Of a stretch of 64,000 nucleotides of DNA, positions 50,338-60,300 are shown piece by piece. Below the pieces are notes generated by a model that saw nothing but the letters and a program-made list of their open reading frames with translations, was not told the DNA's origin and did not search any database. This DNA comes from Arthrobacter sp. 18067. Lineage in GTDB: Bacteria > Actinomycetota > Actinomycetes > Actinomycetales > Micrococcaceae. Made by a program: the position numbers and the translations under genes. The stretch covers positions 18,625-82,624 of the forward strand of contig NZ_CACSJJ010000025.1 of the NCBI RefSeq assembly GCF_902706295.1. Direction: 5' to 3'. Position 1 is the stretch's first letter. Each line of letters opens with the position of its first letter.

Positions 50338-51926
50338 GCCGCACCCGCTTCCTGATGCGCGATATTGCCCAGTGTCACCGGTCCGAGTCGCAGTTCGGTT
50401 CCCCCGAGCACGGCACTGAATTCCTGATCGTGCGTCACCGAGACCACTGCCGTTCCGGCGTCCAACAACTCCGAAAGGAATGATGCCAACTCAGCCCAGG
50501 TGTTGGCATCCTGCCCGAATGTGGGCTCGTCCAGCACCAGGACTTTCGGATGTGCGGCCAGAACCGTGGCTACCGAAAGCCGCCGTTTTTCCCCGCCGGA
50601 CAACGTGTAGGGGTTGGCGTCCACCAGATGCGTCAGCCTCAGCCGTTCCAGCAGTTCGTCCACGCGTTCCTCGCCATGGCCCAAATGCTTGGGGCCAAAC
50701 ATGAGCTCGTCCAGGACCTTGCCCGTGACGAACTGGTGCTCCGGTTCCTGGAACACCGTCCCGATGCGGGAAATCAACTGCTCTGCTTTCCACTTGAACG
50801 GGTCAATACCCACCCCTTCGGAAAGCTCGACGGCGGCACTCACCTTCCCGGCCACCGGCGCCAAAAGGCCGGCCAACGTGAGTGCAAAAGTTGATTTGCC
50901 GGCGCCGTTCGGTCCCGTGATGGTCAGGGCTTGGCCGGCCCTGACCTGTGCGTTGATGCCCGTTTGCACGGGAACAGGCGGGATGGTCTTGAAACCTTTG
51001 CGCCGCGGTTTTTCCCGGGATACTGCGAGGTCCTGTGCGGCCAGGAGGAGTGGGGCAGTTTCGGGCCGGTTCTGCCGCGTCCGGGTTGCCGGAACATACC
51101 CCGGCACCCACACACCGGCAGCCATCAGCATGCTGCGCGCCTCGGACAGGACCTGCTCGGGAGGGCCGTCCAAGAGGACTCCGCCGCCGGCCTGCCCGGC
51201 GCCTGAGGCCGCGCTCGCCCCCGCCGCTGACCCCGGCTGCAGGACCACAATCCTGTCCACCAGGTCTTTCCACACAGAAACGCGGTGTTCCACCACAACC
51301 AAGGTGGCGCCGGTCTTGTCGAGGCAGCGCTTCACCGCATCACGGACCTCCAGCACACCCGCCGGATCCAAGTTGGCCGTCGGCTCATCCAACAGGATCA
51401 GCCCGGGTCGCATCGCCAAAATGCCGGCAAGCGCAAGGCGCTGCTTCTGCCCTCCGGAGAGTGCCGCCGTCGGGTGATCCAACGCCAATCCGCCGCCTGC
51501 TGCGGTGCGCAACCCGACGTCGTCGAGCGCTTCATGGACGCGGGACCAGATCTCGTCCCGCAGCACGGCCAAGTTCTCGGCGCCGAAGGCGACGTCGTCA
51601 CCCACGCGCGAGAGGACCACTTGGGTTTCAGGGTCTTGCTGCATGAGTCCGGCGCGGCCACGCTGTTCGCGGGGAGCAACGCCGTCGATCAGCAGGGAGC
51701 CGGTCTCGTCCGAGTCGTCTTCCTCGTCGCCCAGGACGCCGGCCAAGGCATGCAAGAGCGTGGATTTGCCGGCGCCCGAAGGACCCAGCAGCAACACCCG
51801 TTCGCCGGGTTCGATCCGGAGGTCCAGGCCCGCAATGGCAGGTTGGGCCCGGCCTGCATGCCGCCAACCCCAGCCCTCGGCTGAGACGGCGGCAGGCCTG
51901 ACCGTGCCGCTTTGAGTCGCGGACAT
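50334..51926 (-). CDS. ykoD: Energy-coupling factor ATPase, two ABC domains fused (YkoD)
   Basis: A 530-residue protein with two ATP-binding cassettes. The first has Walker A GPSGAGKST, signature LSGGQKQR and LLDEPTANLDP. The second has GPNGAGKST, LSGGEKRR and VLDEPTFGQD. The fused arrangement is typical of ykoD-like ECF transporters. It energises uptake through the T component encoded downstream (4-base overlap) and the S component encoded upstream (1-base overlap). Confidence 0.92.
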   Translation of the reverse strand: MSATQSGTVRPAAVSAEGWGWRHAGRAQPAIAGLDLRIEPGERVLLLGPSGAGKSTLLHALAGVLGDEEDDSDETGSLLIDGVAPREQRGRAGLMQQDPETQVVLSRVGDDVAFGAENLAVLRDEIWSRVHEALDDVGLRTAAGGGLALDHPTAALSGGQKQRLALAGILAMRPGLILLDEPTANLDPAGVLEVRDAVKRCLDKTGATLVVVEHRVSVWKDLVDRIVVLQPGSAAGASAASGAGQAGGGVLLDGPPEQVLSEARSMLMAAGVWVPGYVPATRTRQNRPETAPLLLAAQDLAVSREKPRRKGFKTIPPVPVQTGINAQVRAGQALTITGPNGAGKSTFALTLAGLLAPVAGKVSAAVELSEGVGIDPFKWKAEQLISRIGTVFQEPEHQFVTGKVLDELMFGPKHLGHGEERVDELLERLRLTHLVDANPYTLSGGEKRRLSVATVLAAHPKVLVLDEPTFGQDANTWAELASFLSELLDAGTAVVSVTHDQEFSAVLGGTELRLGPVTLGNIAHQEAGAA

Positions 51927-52546
51927 CAGCTGAAGACTGGCTCCGAAGCGGCCTTGCGCGACGCGAAGGAGCTCAGGACGCCGGTCTTCGCCAGGCCCCG
52001 GGTGGCGATCCAGGACAGTGCGCCTGCGATGATCGCGCCGGAGATGGTGGTGAAGGTGATGTAGGCAAGCTTGTCAATTGCCTCGTACGCGATGTTCCAG
52101 CCCCACGGAAGGAAGGAGTCGTTCAGGCCGCAGAAGAGGCCAGCGCCCGCGCCGGCGAGGAGTGCCGTGGGCAGGTTGAACTTCTTGTAGCGGAAGGCGG
52201 CGAAGATGAGCTCGGCGCCGAGGCCCTGCAGGACACCCGAGATCAGCACGGTGGTGCCGTACTGCGAGCCCATGATGAGCTCACCGGTGGCAGCGACGGC
52301 TTCGCAGAACAACGCTGCGCCCGGTTTGCGGATAATGAGCATGCCCAGGACCGCGGGGATCATCCAGCCACCGGCGATCAGGCCGGTAAGCGGCGGATAG
52401 GTCGCGTTCATGGGGATGGATACCAATGCGGCGCCCTGGGACCAGGCCCAGAAGATCACGCCGCCGGCGATGGCGATCAGTGCCGCCACAACGATGTCTA
52501 CAACACGCCAGTTATAACTGGTCTTCTTCACGTTTACCGTGGTCAT
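51926..52546 (-). CDS. ykoE: ECF transporter S component, YkoE family (thiamine precursor)
   Basis: A 206-residue membrane protein with about six helices and YkoE-family segments such as TGLIAGGWMIPAVLGMLIIRKPGA and GSQYGTTVLISGVLQGLGAELIF. It is the substrate-binding subunit, predicted to bind hydroxymethylpyrimidine or thiamine. The assignment is supported independently by a TPP riboswitch directly upstream. It is the first gene of the ykoE-ykoD-ykoC operon. Confidence 0.92.
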   Translation of the reverse strand: MTTVNVKKTSYNWRVVDIVVAALIAIAGGVIFWAWSQGAALVSIPMNATYPPLTGLIAGGWMIPAVLGMLIIRKPGAALFCEAVAATGELIMGSQYGTTVLISGVLQGLGAELIFAAFRYKKFNLPTALLAGAGAGLFCGLNDSFLPWGWNIAYEAIDKLAYITFTTISGAIIAGALSWIATRGLAKTGVLSSFASRKAASEPVFS

Positions 52547-52636
52547 TTTTCTGCCTCCTGAGGTACAGGAGGGGAAAGTGCTACCCGGATTATCCAGCCG
52601 GCTTGCGCCGCCCGGATCCGGACACTCTGAGAAGCT

Positions 52637-52754
52637 CGACTCCCTTGCGCCGGTACTAACCGGATCAGGTTCGAGGGTCTGCGGCTGTCCGCACTCTCAG
52701 CGCCCTCGCGTCACCTGCATCTCTGCAGGGTCCGACGGCGGCGCTCCCCTGTCG
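52637..52754 (-). ncRNA. TPP riboswitch (THI element) upstream of ykoEDC
   Basis: Read on the minus strand it begins ACAGGGGAGCGCC, continues through GCGCTGAGAGTGCGGAC and GCAGACCCTCGAACCTGATC, and ends GTACCGGCGCAAGGGAG, all standard TPP-aptamer blocks. CGAC/GTCG can close the outer helix. It ends about 90 bases before the ykoE start. A -10-like TAAACT lies on the minus strand at 52784-52789. Thiamine pyrophosphate should repress the transporter. Confidence 0.95.
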
Positions 52755-52762
52755 TTATCAAA

Positions 52763-52993
52763 TCTGCCCTGATGGGCGGGTTCAGTTTACACCTGCGTGC
52801 GTGGCGGGCGCTGGCCTGTTGCCCGCCTGTAGTCACAATCGGATCAGCGCGCCCCTGGCCGGGTGCGTTGCAGGCGTGCGTTGCGAGGCCCGCTCTACAC
52901 CTCACACCCACGCCATTCCCTGCACACCAGGCCCCACAACGAGACCTGAGAGAATGATCCAGCAGAATCGACCGCGGCAAAGGGGCACATCTC
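52763..52993. other. Intergenic interval without recognised genes
   Basis: This is the part of the 447-base gap between ykoE and the Nudix gene that lies outside the TPP riboswitch. It should hold the ykoEDC promoter near its left end and the Nudix promoter near its right end. I see no supported ORF, repeat or RNA structure. Confidence 0.5.
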
Positions 52994-53686
52994 ATGACGG
53001 ACCTACCCAAGCAGGATCACGCTGCCAGCGACACCACGGCACCGGAACCCCGCCTTGCCGCCAGCGTCATACTTCTCCGCGACGCCCCCGGCGGACTCGA
53101 AGCCTTCGTCCAGCACAGGGTCAGCACCATGGACTTTGCTGCCGGCATGGTGGTGTTCCCGGGCGGCCGCGTGGATGCTGCGGACAAGTCCGGCTGGGAC
53201 TACCCCGCGGAACTGCTCCAACACCACGCAGCCCAGTGGCGCCAGAGCTCCATCGGTGCGAATACGGCGCAGGCGACCACGAGCGCGGGGACGGTCCTCA
53301 CAGCCGCAATCCGGGAAGTCCACGAGGAAGCTGGCCTCAGCATCCACGCCCCTGACCTCCGCCCATGGGCCAACTGGATCACCCCGACGGACATGCCCAA
53401 GCGTTTCGACACCTACTTCTACGTCGCCAAGCCTGTCCCAGGGGCTGAGCCCCAGCATCAGACCACGGAGGCCTGGAAATCTCTGTGGATGCCAGTGGAC
53501 GGAATTCTGGCGGCAGAGGCTGCCGGCACGCTGAAACTGATGCCGCCCACCTACTACCTGCTGAAGGAAATCGCCGAGTTCGGCTCGGTGGAAGAGGTCT
53601 GGTCCGCGGAGCACGCCGTCGTTCCGGTGCTTGCCCCGGTGGGTTCCATGGCCGCTTTCCTGAAGGAACGGGAAAACCGCCGCTAG
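52994..53686 (+). CDS. Nudix hydrolase (NUDT19/CoA-pyrophosphatase-like)
   Basis: A 230-residue Nudix protein. The first part of the Nudix fold is FAAGMVVFPGGRVDAAD, and after an insertion of about 50 residues comes the catalytic REVHEEAGL helix. That insertion between the GG loop and the REVHEE helix is typical of NUDT19-like proteins, some of which hydrolyse CoA esters. The substrate here is not known. It stands alone with its own promoter region. Confidence 0.87.
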   Translation: MTDLPKQDHAASDTTAPEPRLAASVILLRDAPGGLEAFVQHRVSTMDFAAGMVVFPGGRVDAADKSGWDYPAELLQHHAAQWRQSSIGANTAQATTSAGTVLTAAIREVHEEAGLSIHAPDLRPWANWITPTDMPKRFDTYFYVAKPVPGAEPQHQTTEAWKSLWMPVDGILAAEAAGTLKLMPPTYYLLKEIAEFGSVEEVWSAEHAVVPVLAPVGSMAAFLKERENRR

Positions 53687-53722
53687 CGGTGTCCGCCCGG
53701 CCTTTGCGGCTAGGCTGGGGAC

Positions 53723-53983
53723 ATGAACCTCTTCTTCAAGCTGCTGGGTACCGGAGTGAGCCTCGGAGCGGGCTTCGTCGGAACCAAACTCGTCAACAAA
53801 GGGTGGGAAAAAGCCACCGGCAACAAGCCACCCACAGGCAACGATGACATGGAAACGAGCCTGCGCTCGGCCCTGACATTCGCCTTGATCTCTGCGTTCG
53901 TGAGCACCCTCATCCAGGTTCTCGCCAGCCGCGGCACGCAGCGCGCCATCGCCCGCTTCGCCAAATCCAAGGACATCGTCTAG
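53723..53983 (+). CDS. DUF4235 small membrane protein
   Basis: An 86-residue protein with two hydrophobic segments and the DUF4235 pattern of FKLLGTGVSLGAGFVGTKLVNKGWEKATGNKPP followed by LRSALTFALISAF and a C-terminal TQRAIARFAKSK. Such proteins are common in Actinobacteria and uncharacterised. A strong terminator follows 19 bases after the stop. Confidence 0.85.
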   Translation: MNLFFKLLGTGVSLGAGFVGTKLVNKGWEKATGNKPPTGNDDMETSLRSALTFALISAFVSTLIQVLASRGTQRAIARFAKSKDIV

Positions 53984-54002
53984 GCATCACCCGGACAACA
54001 AA

Positions 54003-54042
54003 CAAGCGCGGGGCCACCATCAGTGGCCCCGCGCTTGTTTTT
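54003..54042. terminator. Strong bidirectional Rho-independent terminator
   Basis: CAAGCGCGGGGCCAC (54003-54017) pairs perfectly with GTGGCCCCGCGCTTG (54023-54037) across a five-base loop and is followed by a T-run. The minus-strand side is also T-rich. It separates the DUF4235 gene from the end of the Mrp operon. Confidence 0.93.
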
Positions 54043-54070
54043 GCCTATCAGTCGTTCCCCTGACAGCCGA

Positions 54071-54463
54071 TCAGCGGTCGTTGCCAGGCTCTTGCCCGGC
54101 GGCCGCCCGTTGAACCACTGCCTCGAGTTCATCTTTGGTGAGCATCTCGCGGTGACCGTGCTTGGTGCGGTAGGCGGAGCGACCCACCATGTGGGCAGAA
54201 ACGGGCGCCGTCAGCAACTGGAAGATCCATGCCACCAGCAGGACCGGCCACACCCACCACGTGCGCATTTGAAGGCCGATGGCGGCCAGCATGAGGAACA
54301 AACCCAGTACCTGCGGCTTGGTGGCAGCGTGCATGCGGCTCATGAGGTCCGGAAAGCGGAGCAAGCCGATAGCAGCACCCAAGGACATCAGGGCACCCAC
54401 CACCAGGAACACGGCGGTCACAGCATCGATCACGACATCTACGCCGGTGGGATCAGGACTCAT
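54071..54463 (-). CDS. mrpG: Mrp antiporter subunit G
   Basis: A 130-residue protein with three hydrophobic helices and the MnhG/MrpG pattern GALMSLGAAIGLLRFPDLMSRMHAATKPQ. It is a small accessory subunit of the multisubunit Na+(Li+)/H+ antiporter. I start at ATG 54463, with GGAGGG about 9 bases upstream inside mrpF; the genes overlap by 11 bases. It is the last gene of the operon. Confidence 0.92.
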   Translation of the reverse strand: MSPDPTGVDVVIDAVTAVFLVVGALMSLGAAIGLLRFPDLMSRMHAATKPQVLGLFLMLAAIGLQMRTWWVWPVLLVAWIFQLLTAPVSAHMVGRSAYRTKHGHREMLTKDELEAVVQRAAAGQEPGNDR

Positions 54464-54731
54464 TGTTCTGTTCCCTCCGTTCCGCCACGAACCGGGCAAC
54501 CGTCACCGATCCGATAAACCCAATCACAGCCAGGGCTACCAGCAGCATCAGGTTGTTGAGGTGCCTGTTCATCGCCATGTCGATCGCCAGTGCAGCACCC
54601 AGGATTGCCAGCAGGACGTCTGATGCCAGCACTCGGTCCAGCAGGGATGGGCCGATGGCTATGCGGACGATCGCACCTGCCGCAGCCAGGCTGAGGATCA
54701 CAGCCGTGACCACGAGAATGGTTTCCTTCAT
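54453..54731 (-). CDS. mrpF: Mrp antiporter subunit F
   Basis: A 92-residue protein with three hydrophobic helices and the family motif IGPSLLDRVLASDVLLAILGAALAI. It is a membrane subunit of the Mrp complex. It overlaps mrpE by 4 bases upstream and mrpG by 11 bases downstream, in the standard Mrp gene order. Confidence 0.92.
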   Translation of the reverse strand: MKETILVVTAVILSLAAAGAIVRIAIGPSLLDRVLASDVLLAILGAALAIDMAMNRHLNNLMLLVALAVIGFIGSVTVARFVAERREQNNES

Positions 54732-55294
54732 CGCGTTGCCCCTTCCATGCCCGGACGTATTTCGGCCTTCAGTGCTTCGACTTCTTCGCGCGTGCCCATG
54801 ATCCGGATCAGCCGCGCTTCGATGGTTTGGACTTCGTCGCGAATTTTGTCGATGTCCGCTTCTTCATAAATGTTGAGAGCGTGCAGGTAGAGCGTGGACG
54901 TCGACCGGTCCACCTCCACCACAAGGGAACCGGGAATCAGCGAGATGACGTGCCCGGTGGCAGTTACCATCAGGTCTGAATGGCTCCGCAACGGAACAGC
55001 GACGACGGCGCTGCGCACCTTGGGACCTTTTGCCACAGCCAGGAACAGGACCAGGAAGCTCGCTGCCACCACTTTGGCGAGGAACATCAGCGCGAAGGGA
55101 ATGGCGCGAAGTACGTTGAACCGGCCGCTCAACTCCACCGGCGGGAGGTAGAACAGCTTGGCCACCAGCACTGCGATCAGGGCACCGAACAGGAGGTTGC
55201 CCGGGCTGAAGTCCCGCCACAGCGCGCCCCAGACGATGACCAACCAAATGAGCAGCGGCAGCTCGGTGCGGAACGAAATCGGTTTGCGGCTCAT
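54728..55294 (-). CDS. mrpE: Mrp antiporter subunit E
   Basis: A 188-residue protein with two or three N-terminal membrane helices (LLIWLVIVWGALW, GNLLFGALIAVLVAKLFYLPP) and the MnhE cytoplasmic part with HVISLIPGSLVVEVD...LYLHALNI. It is a subunit of the Mrp complex. It overlaps mrpD and mrpF by 4 bases each. Confidence 0.92.
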   Translation of the reverse strand: MSRKPISFRTELPLLIWLVIVWGALWRDFSPGNLLFGALIAVLVAKLFYLPPVELSGRFNVLRAIPFALMFLAKVVAASFLVLFLAVAKGPKVRSAVVAVPLRSHSDLMVTATGHVISLIPGSLVVEVDRSTSTLYLHALNIYEEADIDKIRDEVQTIEARLIRIMGTREEVEALKAEIRPGMEGATR

Positions 55295-56874
55295 TTGGCA
55301 CCACCCGTCTGCGCTTCATCCGGTTGCGCAAGGGGCGGCACCTCAACGGAATCGCCCAGGACCGAGTGGATATAGGCCGAGCGGTCCAGCATGATTCCTG
55401 CGGAGCCGTCTGCCACCCGGAAAAGCGGGCCGGCGAAGACCGTCAGCGCAACGCCGAACACCACAAGGCCGGCCGTAGAGCCGACCATGGTCCGCGGCAG
55501 AACCCCTACATTGCCCGGGGTCTGGAGCACCGGGTCAGGGTACTCAGCGTCCTCGGGCTTGCGCCAGAAGGCCCTGTTCCAGACACGCGCGATTGCCAGC
55601 AGCGTCAGAAGGCTGGTGACCACGCCGCCCACCACCAGGGTGATGGCCAGAGGTGTTCCAAGTTCCACGCCGGCCTGCAGGAGACCCAACTTTCCCAGGA
55701 AGCCCGAGAACGGTGGAATACCCGCGAGGTTCATTGCCGGAACAAAGAACAGCAGGGCCAGCAGCGGTGAGAGCTTGGCCAGTCCACCCAGGCGGTCAAT
55801 GGACGAGCTTCCGCCCCTGCGTTCTATGAGACCTGTGACCAGGAACAGGCTGGTCTGCACGGTGATGTGGTGGGCAACGTAGAAGACTGCAGCGCCCAGC
55901 CCGGCAACTGAACTCATGGCCAGGCCAAACACCATGTACCCAATGTGACTCACAAGGGTGAAGGACAGGAGACGTTTGATGTCGCTCTGGGCCAAGGCAC
56001 CCAATATGCCCACCACCATGGTCAATAATGCCACGACCATGAGCGGAACGTTCAGGGTGTCCCCCGGGAACAAGAGTGTCTCCGTCCGGACCATGGCGTA
56101 GACACCCACTTTGGTCAGCAACCCGGCGAACACGGCAGTGACAGGAGCAGGCGCGGTGGGATAGGAGTCCGGGAGCCAGAAGGACAGCGGAAACACAGCG
56201 GCCTTGATGCCGAAGGCCACCAGCAGCATCACGTGCAGGAGGTTTTGGGTGCCTTGGTCCAGTTCGGCCAGTTTGATGGCGAGGTCGGCCATGGTGATGG
56301 TCCCGGTGGCCCCATAGATCATTGCGATGGCAATGAGGAACAGCACGGACGACACCACGGAAACCACAACGTAGGTGACCCCGGCTCGGATGCGCGGGCC
56401 TGTCCCACCCAAGGTCATCAGGACGTAGCTTGCCGTCAGCAGGATCTCGAAGCCCACGTAGAGGTTGAAGAGGTCGCCGGTGAGGAACGCGTTGGACACC
56501 CCGGCCACCAGGATCAGGTAGGTCGGGTGGAAGATCGAGACAGGTGCTTCCTGGTCGCCGTCGGCCATGCCCTGGCCGGTGGCATAGATCAGCACCGCGA
56601 GGCTCACCACGGTGGAAACAACCAGCATCAGCGAGGAGAACTGGTCCACCACCAGGACCACGCCCCACGGTGGCAGCCATCCGCCCAGCGTGACTGACGT
56701 CGTGCCGCCGTCCCACACTGACATCAGGAGCAGGCATTCGAGCAGAAGTGTTGCACTCAGGATGCCGATGCTCACCACTCGCTGCGCGGTGTGGTGCCGG
56801 ATCAGCAGGAACGCCAGCGCGGCACCCAGTATCGGCAGGAGGACAGCTAGCGGCGACAGGTTTGCGAGGTTCAC
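55291..56874 (-). CDS. mrpD: Mrp antiporter subunit D (NuoN/M-like)
   Basis: A 527-residue proton-translocating subunit related to complex I antiporter-like subunits. It has about 14 helices, with GDLFNLYVGFEILLTASYVL carrying the conserved Glu and the GIKAAVFPLSFWLPDSYPTAP loop carrying the key Lys. It works with MrpA in proton and sodium exchange. It overlaps mrpC and mrpE by 4 bases. Confidence 0.95.
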   Translation of the reverse strand: MNLANLSPLAVLLPILGAALAFLLIRHHTAQRVVSIGILSATLLLECLLLMSVWDGGTTSVTLGGWLPPWGVVLVVDQFSSLMLVVSTVVSLAVLIYATGQGMADGDQEAPVSIFHPTYLILVAGVSNAFLTGDLFNLYVGFEILLTASYVLMTLGGTGPRIRAGVTYVVVSVVSSVLFLIAIAMIYGATGTITMADLAIKLAELDQGTQNLLHVMLLVAFGIKAAVFPLSFWLPDSYPTAPAPVTAVFAGLLTKVGVYAMVRTETLLFPGDTLNVPLMVVALLTMVVGILGALAQSDIKRLLSFTLVSHIGYMVFGLAMSSVAGLGAAVFYVAHHITVQTSLFLVTGLIERRGGSSSIDRLGGLAKLSPLLALLFFVPAMNLAGIPPFSGFLGKLGLLQAGVELGTPLAITLVVGGVVTSLLTLLAIARVWNRAFWRKPEDAEYPDPVLQTPGNVGVLPRTMVGSTAGLVVFGVALTVFAGPLFRVADGSAGIMLDRSAYIHSVLGDSVEVPPLAQPDEAQTGGAK

Positions 56875-57371
56875 GCGCTGCCTCCTTCCTGGGTTGTCGA
56901 CGTATTCGGAGTCTCGGTCGCTTCCGGGTGTTCGTGGTCCGAGGTGCTGGCGGGGGTGACGGCGAATTCAGACGTTTCCAAGGGCACAATGGCGTCATCT
57001 TCGGCGTCGAAGCTCGGAGTCTCGGCCACGCGGCGGTCCTCAAGGTCGTCCTGGATCTCGTCCTGGCGTGCCAGGACCCATGTCCGGTAGATGATGCCCA
57101 GCATGAAGGCCGTAACAGCGAAGGAAATGACAATCGACGTCAGGATCAATGCCTGCGGAAGAGGATCGTTGTAGCTGTCCGGGTTGGTTTCCTTAGTGAA
57201 CAACGGAGCCAGTCCGGCGTATCCCCCGGTAGTCAGGATCAGGATGTTGGTGGCGTTGGCCAGCAGCATCAAACCCAACAGCACCCGGGTCAGGCTGCGC
57301 TCCAGGATCAAGTAGATGCCGCAGGCGTAGAGGACGCCCATGACGATCAGCAGGGTCAGGTTGATGCTCAT
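56871..57371 (-). CDS. mrpC: Mrp antiporter subunit C (NuoK-like)
   Basis: A 166-residue NuoK-like protein with three helices, including GIYLILERSLTRVLLGLMLLANATNILIL and ALPQALILTSIVISFAVTAFML. The C-terminal tail of about 60 residues (rich in Asp, Glu and Thr) is longer than in Bacillus MrpC and looks disordered. It overlaps mrpA by 4 bases. Confidence 0.93.
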   Translation of the reverse strand: MSINLTLLIVMGVLYACGIYLILERSLTRVLLGLMLLANATNILILTTGGYAGLAPLFTKETNPDSYNDPLPQALILTSIVISFAVTAFMLGIIYRTWVLARQDEIQDDLEDRRVAETPSFDAEDDAIVPLETSEFAVTPASTSDHEHPEATETPNTSTTQEGGSA

Positions 57372-60300
57372 GCGGTACCTTTCCCGGACGCAGCGGATTC
57401 AGCGGCTTCTTCGGCAAGTTCGGCGTGCCCGGCGGCATCTTCCTCTGCGAGGGGCGCCCCTTGGCCTTCAAAATGCTCATCGATTTCGGCACCGAGGCTG
57501 CGGAGGACGTCGAGCGCCAGGCCCACCACCACGATGTATACGCCGATGTCGAAGATGGTGGAGGTGACAAACTTGACGTCCCCGAAGACCGGCAGCCAAA
57601 ACTCGATGATCGCGCTCTGGAACACCTGTCCGCCGAGGAAGAGCGGCACCAGCCCTGAGGCGGCCGCCGTCGCAAGTCCCGTCCCCAAGAGGGTTCCAGC
57701 ACTGACTGTCGCTGCCTCGCTCAACTCGAACCGACCGCCCGCGAGGTAGCGGATTGTCAGGGCGAGGCCTGCGGTCAGGCCGCCGGCGAAGCCACCGCCT
57801 GGCAGGTTATGGCCAGCGAGGAGCAGGTAGATGGAGAAGACAATCATCGAGTGGAAGATCAGCCTTGTCACCACTTCGAAGATGATGGAGCGTCGTTCGG
57901 GCGCAAGGGTGCGTCCTGCCACCAGCCACGCGTCGCGGCTTACGTCCGTGAACTTCTTGGCCACGGCCAGAGTGGCGCCGTCGCGGGAGTCACGGTCGAC
58001 GCCGGTCCGGCGCCCTACGCTGCCTTCCGGCACGGCCTCTGAGGTCTTGATTCGGTCGCCGCGGCTGCGGACGAAGATCAGGCTGGCAACACCGGTGGCG
58101 GCGATCGCGAGGACCGAAATCTCCCCGAAGGTATCCCAGGCGCGGATATCCACGAGGGTCACGTTGACCACATTCAGGCCACCGCCGCCTTCGTAGGCCA
58201 GACGTGGGAAGTCCAGTGAGATCGGTGTGGCTACGCGGGCACCCATGGCGTAGATGGCCACGAATATCATGGTGATGCCGAAGGCCGCGCCGATGATCAC
58301 CCGGATGACCCGGAGCCTGCCACCTGTCCTGTCCCTCAGCTCAGCGGGAAGGCTGCGCATGGCGAGGACGAACGCCACCAGCACGATGGTTTCCACCAGC
58401 ATCTGGGTCAGTGCAAGGTCCGGAGCGCCCTGCAAAGCAAACATGAGGGCAATGCCGTAACCGGTCACGGACACCATGAGCACAGCGAGGAAACGCTTGT
58501 TGGCTCGGACGGCGGCCAAGGCACCCACAACAATTCCCGCCCCGGCAACCATCTGCAGAGGAGAGTTCGGGTCGATGAAGTAGATGCCTTCCGGAAGGGG
58601 CTTGTTGGCCGCGATCAATGCCGCCAACGGCACCGCGAAGGCGACGGTCAGGATCACCGTCAGGTAGAAGTACAGCGAACCACGCTGCGTGCGGCCCGTG
58701 ACCCAAACCGCGATGTCGTCCAAGGCGCCGATGGTGTGTTGGTAGGCGCGGTCCCCGTCCACCCAATCGGGCACCAGGCTCTGTGCCCGGGAAACCAGGT
58801 TCCGTCCGTAGAACATCGCAGCACCGGCCGCGAAGGTAATCGCAGTCAGGCCCAACGCCGGGGTGACGCCGTGCCACAAAGCCAGGTGTCCGGCGTCGAC
58901 GGCGTCCGGACGATCGGCGAACAACGCCGCGTAAGGCTGGATCCACGTGTCCACCGGCGCGGGCCACACACCGTAGGCGATGGTGAGGACGCTCAAAACG
59001 GCCGGCGCGGCAAGGAACGCGGGCTTAATGGGTTTGAACGGCGTGGGTTCCACGCCTGGTTTGGTGGCGAACGCGCCCCACATGAAGCGGGCGCTGTAGG
59101 CGAAGGTGAGGATCGATCCGATCACCAGTCCCACCAGGATCCAGATACCCCATGCGGGCGCGTCCTGCCCTGTGCCGTAATGGACGAACGCTTCGAAGAC
59201 CGATTCCTTGGCTACAAAGCCCGCCAATGGTGGCACGCCGGCCATGGACGCGGCGGCGATTGCTGCCACGACGCCCAGTGCCCGCGAAGAACGGAAGACA
59301 CCGGAGAGCTTACGGATATCACGCGTTCCCGATTGGTGGTCGATGATGCCCACCACCAGGAACAGCGCCGCTTTGAACAAGCCGTGGGCGAGCAGCAGCC
59401 CCAGCCCGGCAAGGGCGGCATCCGGTCGGCCCAGGCCCACCACCATGGTGAGGAAGCCGAGCTGGCTGACCGTTCCATAGGCAAGGATGAGCTTGATGTC
59501 AGTCTGTCGAAGAGCGCGGTAACCGCCCACGAGCATGGTGGCCAACCCCAGTCCCAGGACCACCGGCAGCCAGAACTCCGACTCGGAAAAGCCCGGCGCA
59601 AGGCGCGCGACGATGTAGATACCGGCCTTCACCATGGCCGCAGCATGCAGGTAGGCGCTCACCGGCGTGGGAGCGGCCATCGCTCCGGGAAGCCAGAAGT
59701 GGAAGGGAACAAGCGCCGATTTGGTCACGGCACCTGCCAGGACAAGCACGACGGCGGCAGTCACCGCTCCTTGCATGGGTCCTGCAATGAGCGTCCCGGC
59801 TTGGTCCAGGATGGCTGACATGCGGTAGGTCCCGGCTGCCTGGCCCAGGATGATCAGACCCACAAGCATCGCGAGGCCACCGGCGGTGGTGACCATGAGC
59901 GCTTGCAACGCCGAGCGGCGTGCGGCCAAACGGGTGCGTGCATAGCCGATCAGCAGGTAGGACAGGATGGTGGTGAGTTCCCAGAAGATGAACAGCATCA
60001 GGAGGTCATCGGAAGTCACCAGGCCGAACATGGCTCCGGCGAAAGCGAGGAGCTGGGCACCGAAGCCACCGAGGTCCGCGTCAGTGTTTTTGAAGTAGCG
60101 GGCACAATAGACCAGCACCAATGAGCCCACTCCGAGGATCAGGAGGGACATGACCCACGCCAACGGATCCATGCGGAAGGCCAGCTCCAGCTTAAGGCTG
60201 GGGATCCATGGCAGGACTTCTTCTATGCCGCCACCGGAATATACGGGCCCGTACTGGAAGAGCAGCCAAATGAAGGCGCCTGCCGGAACCGCTGCCAGTG

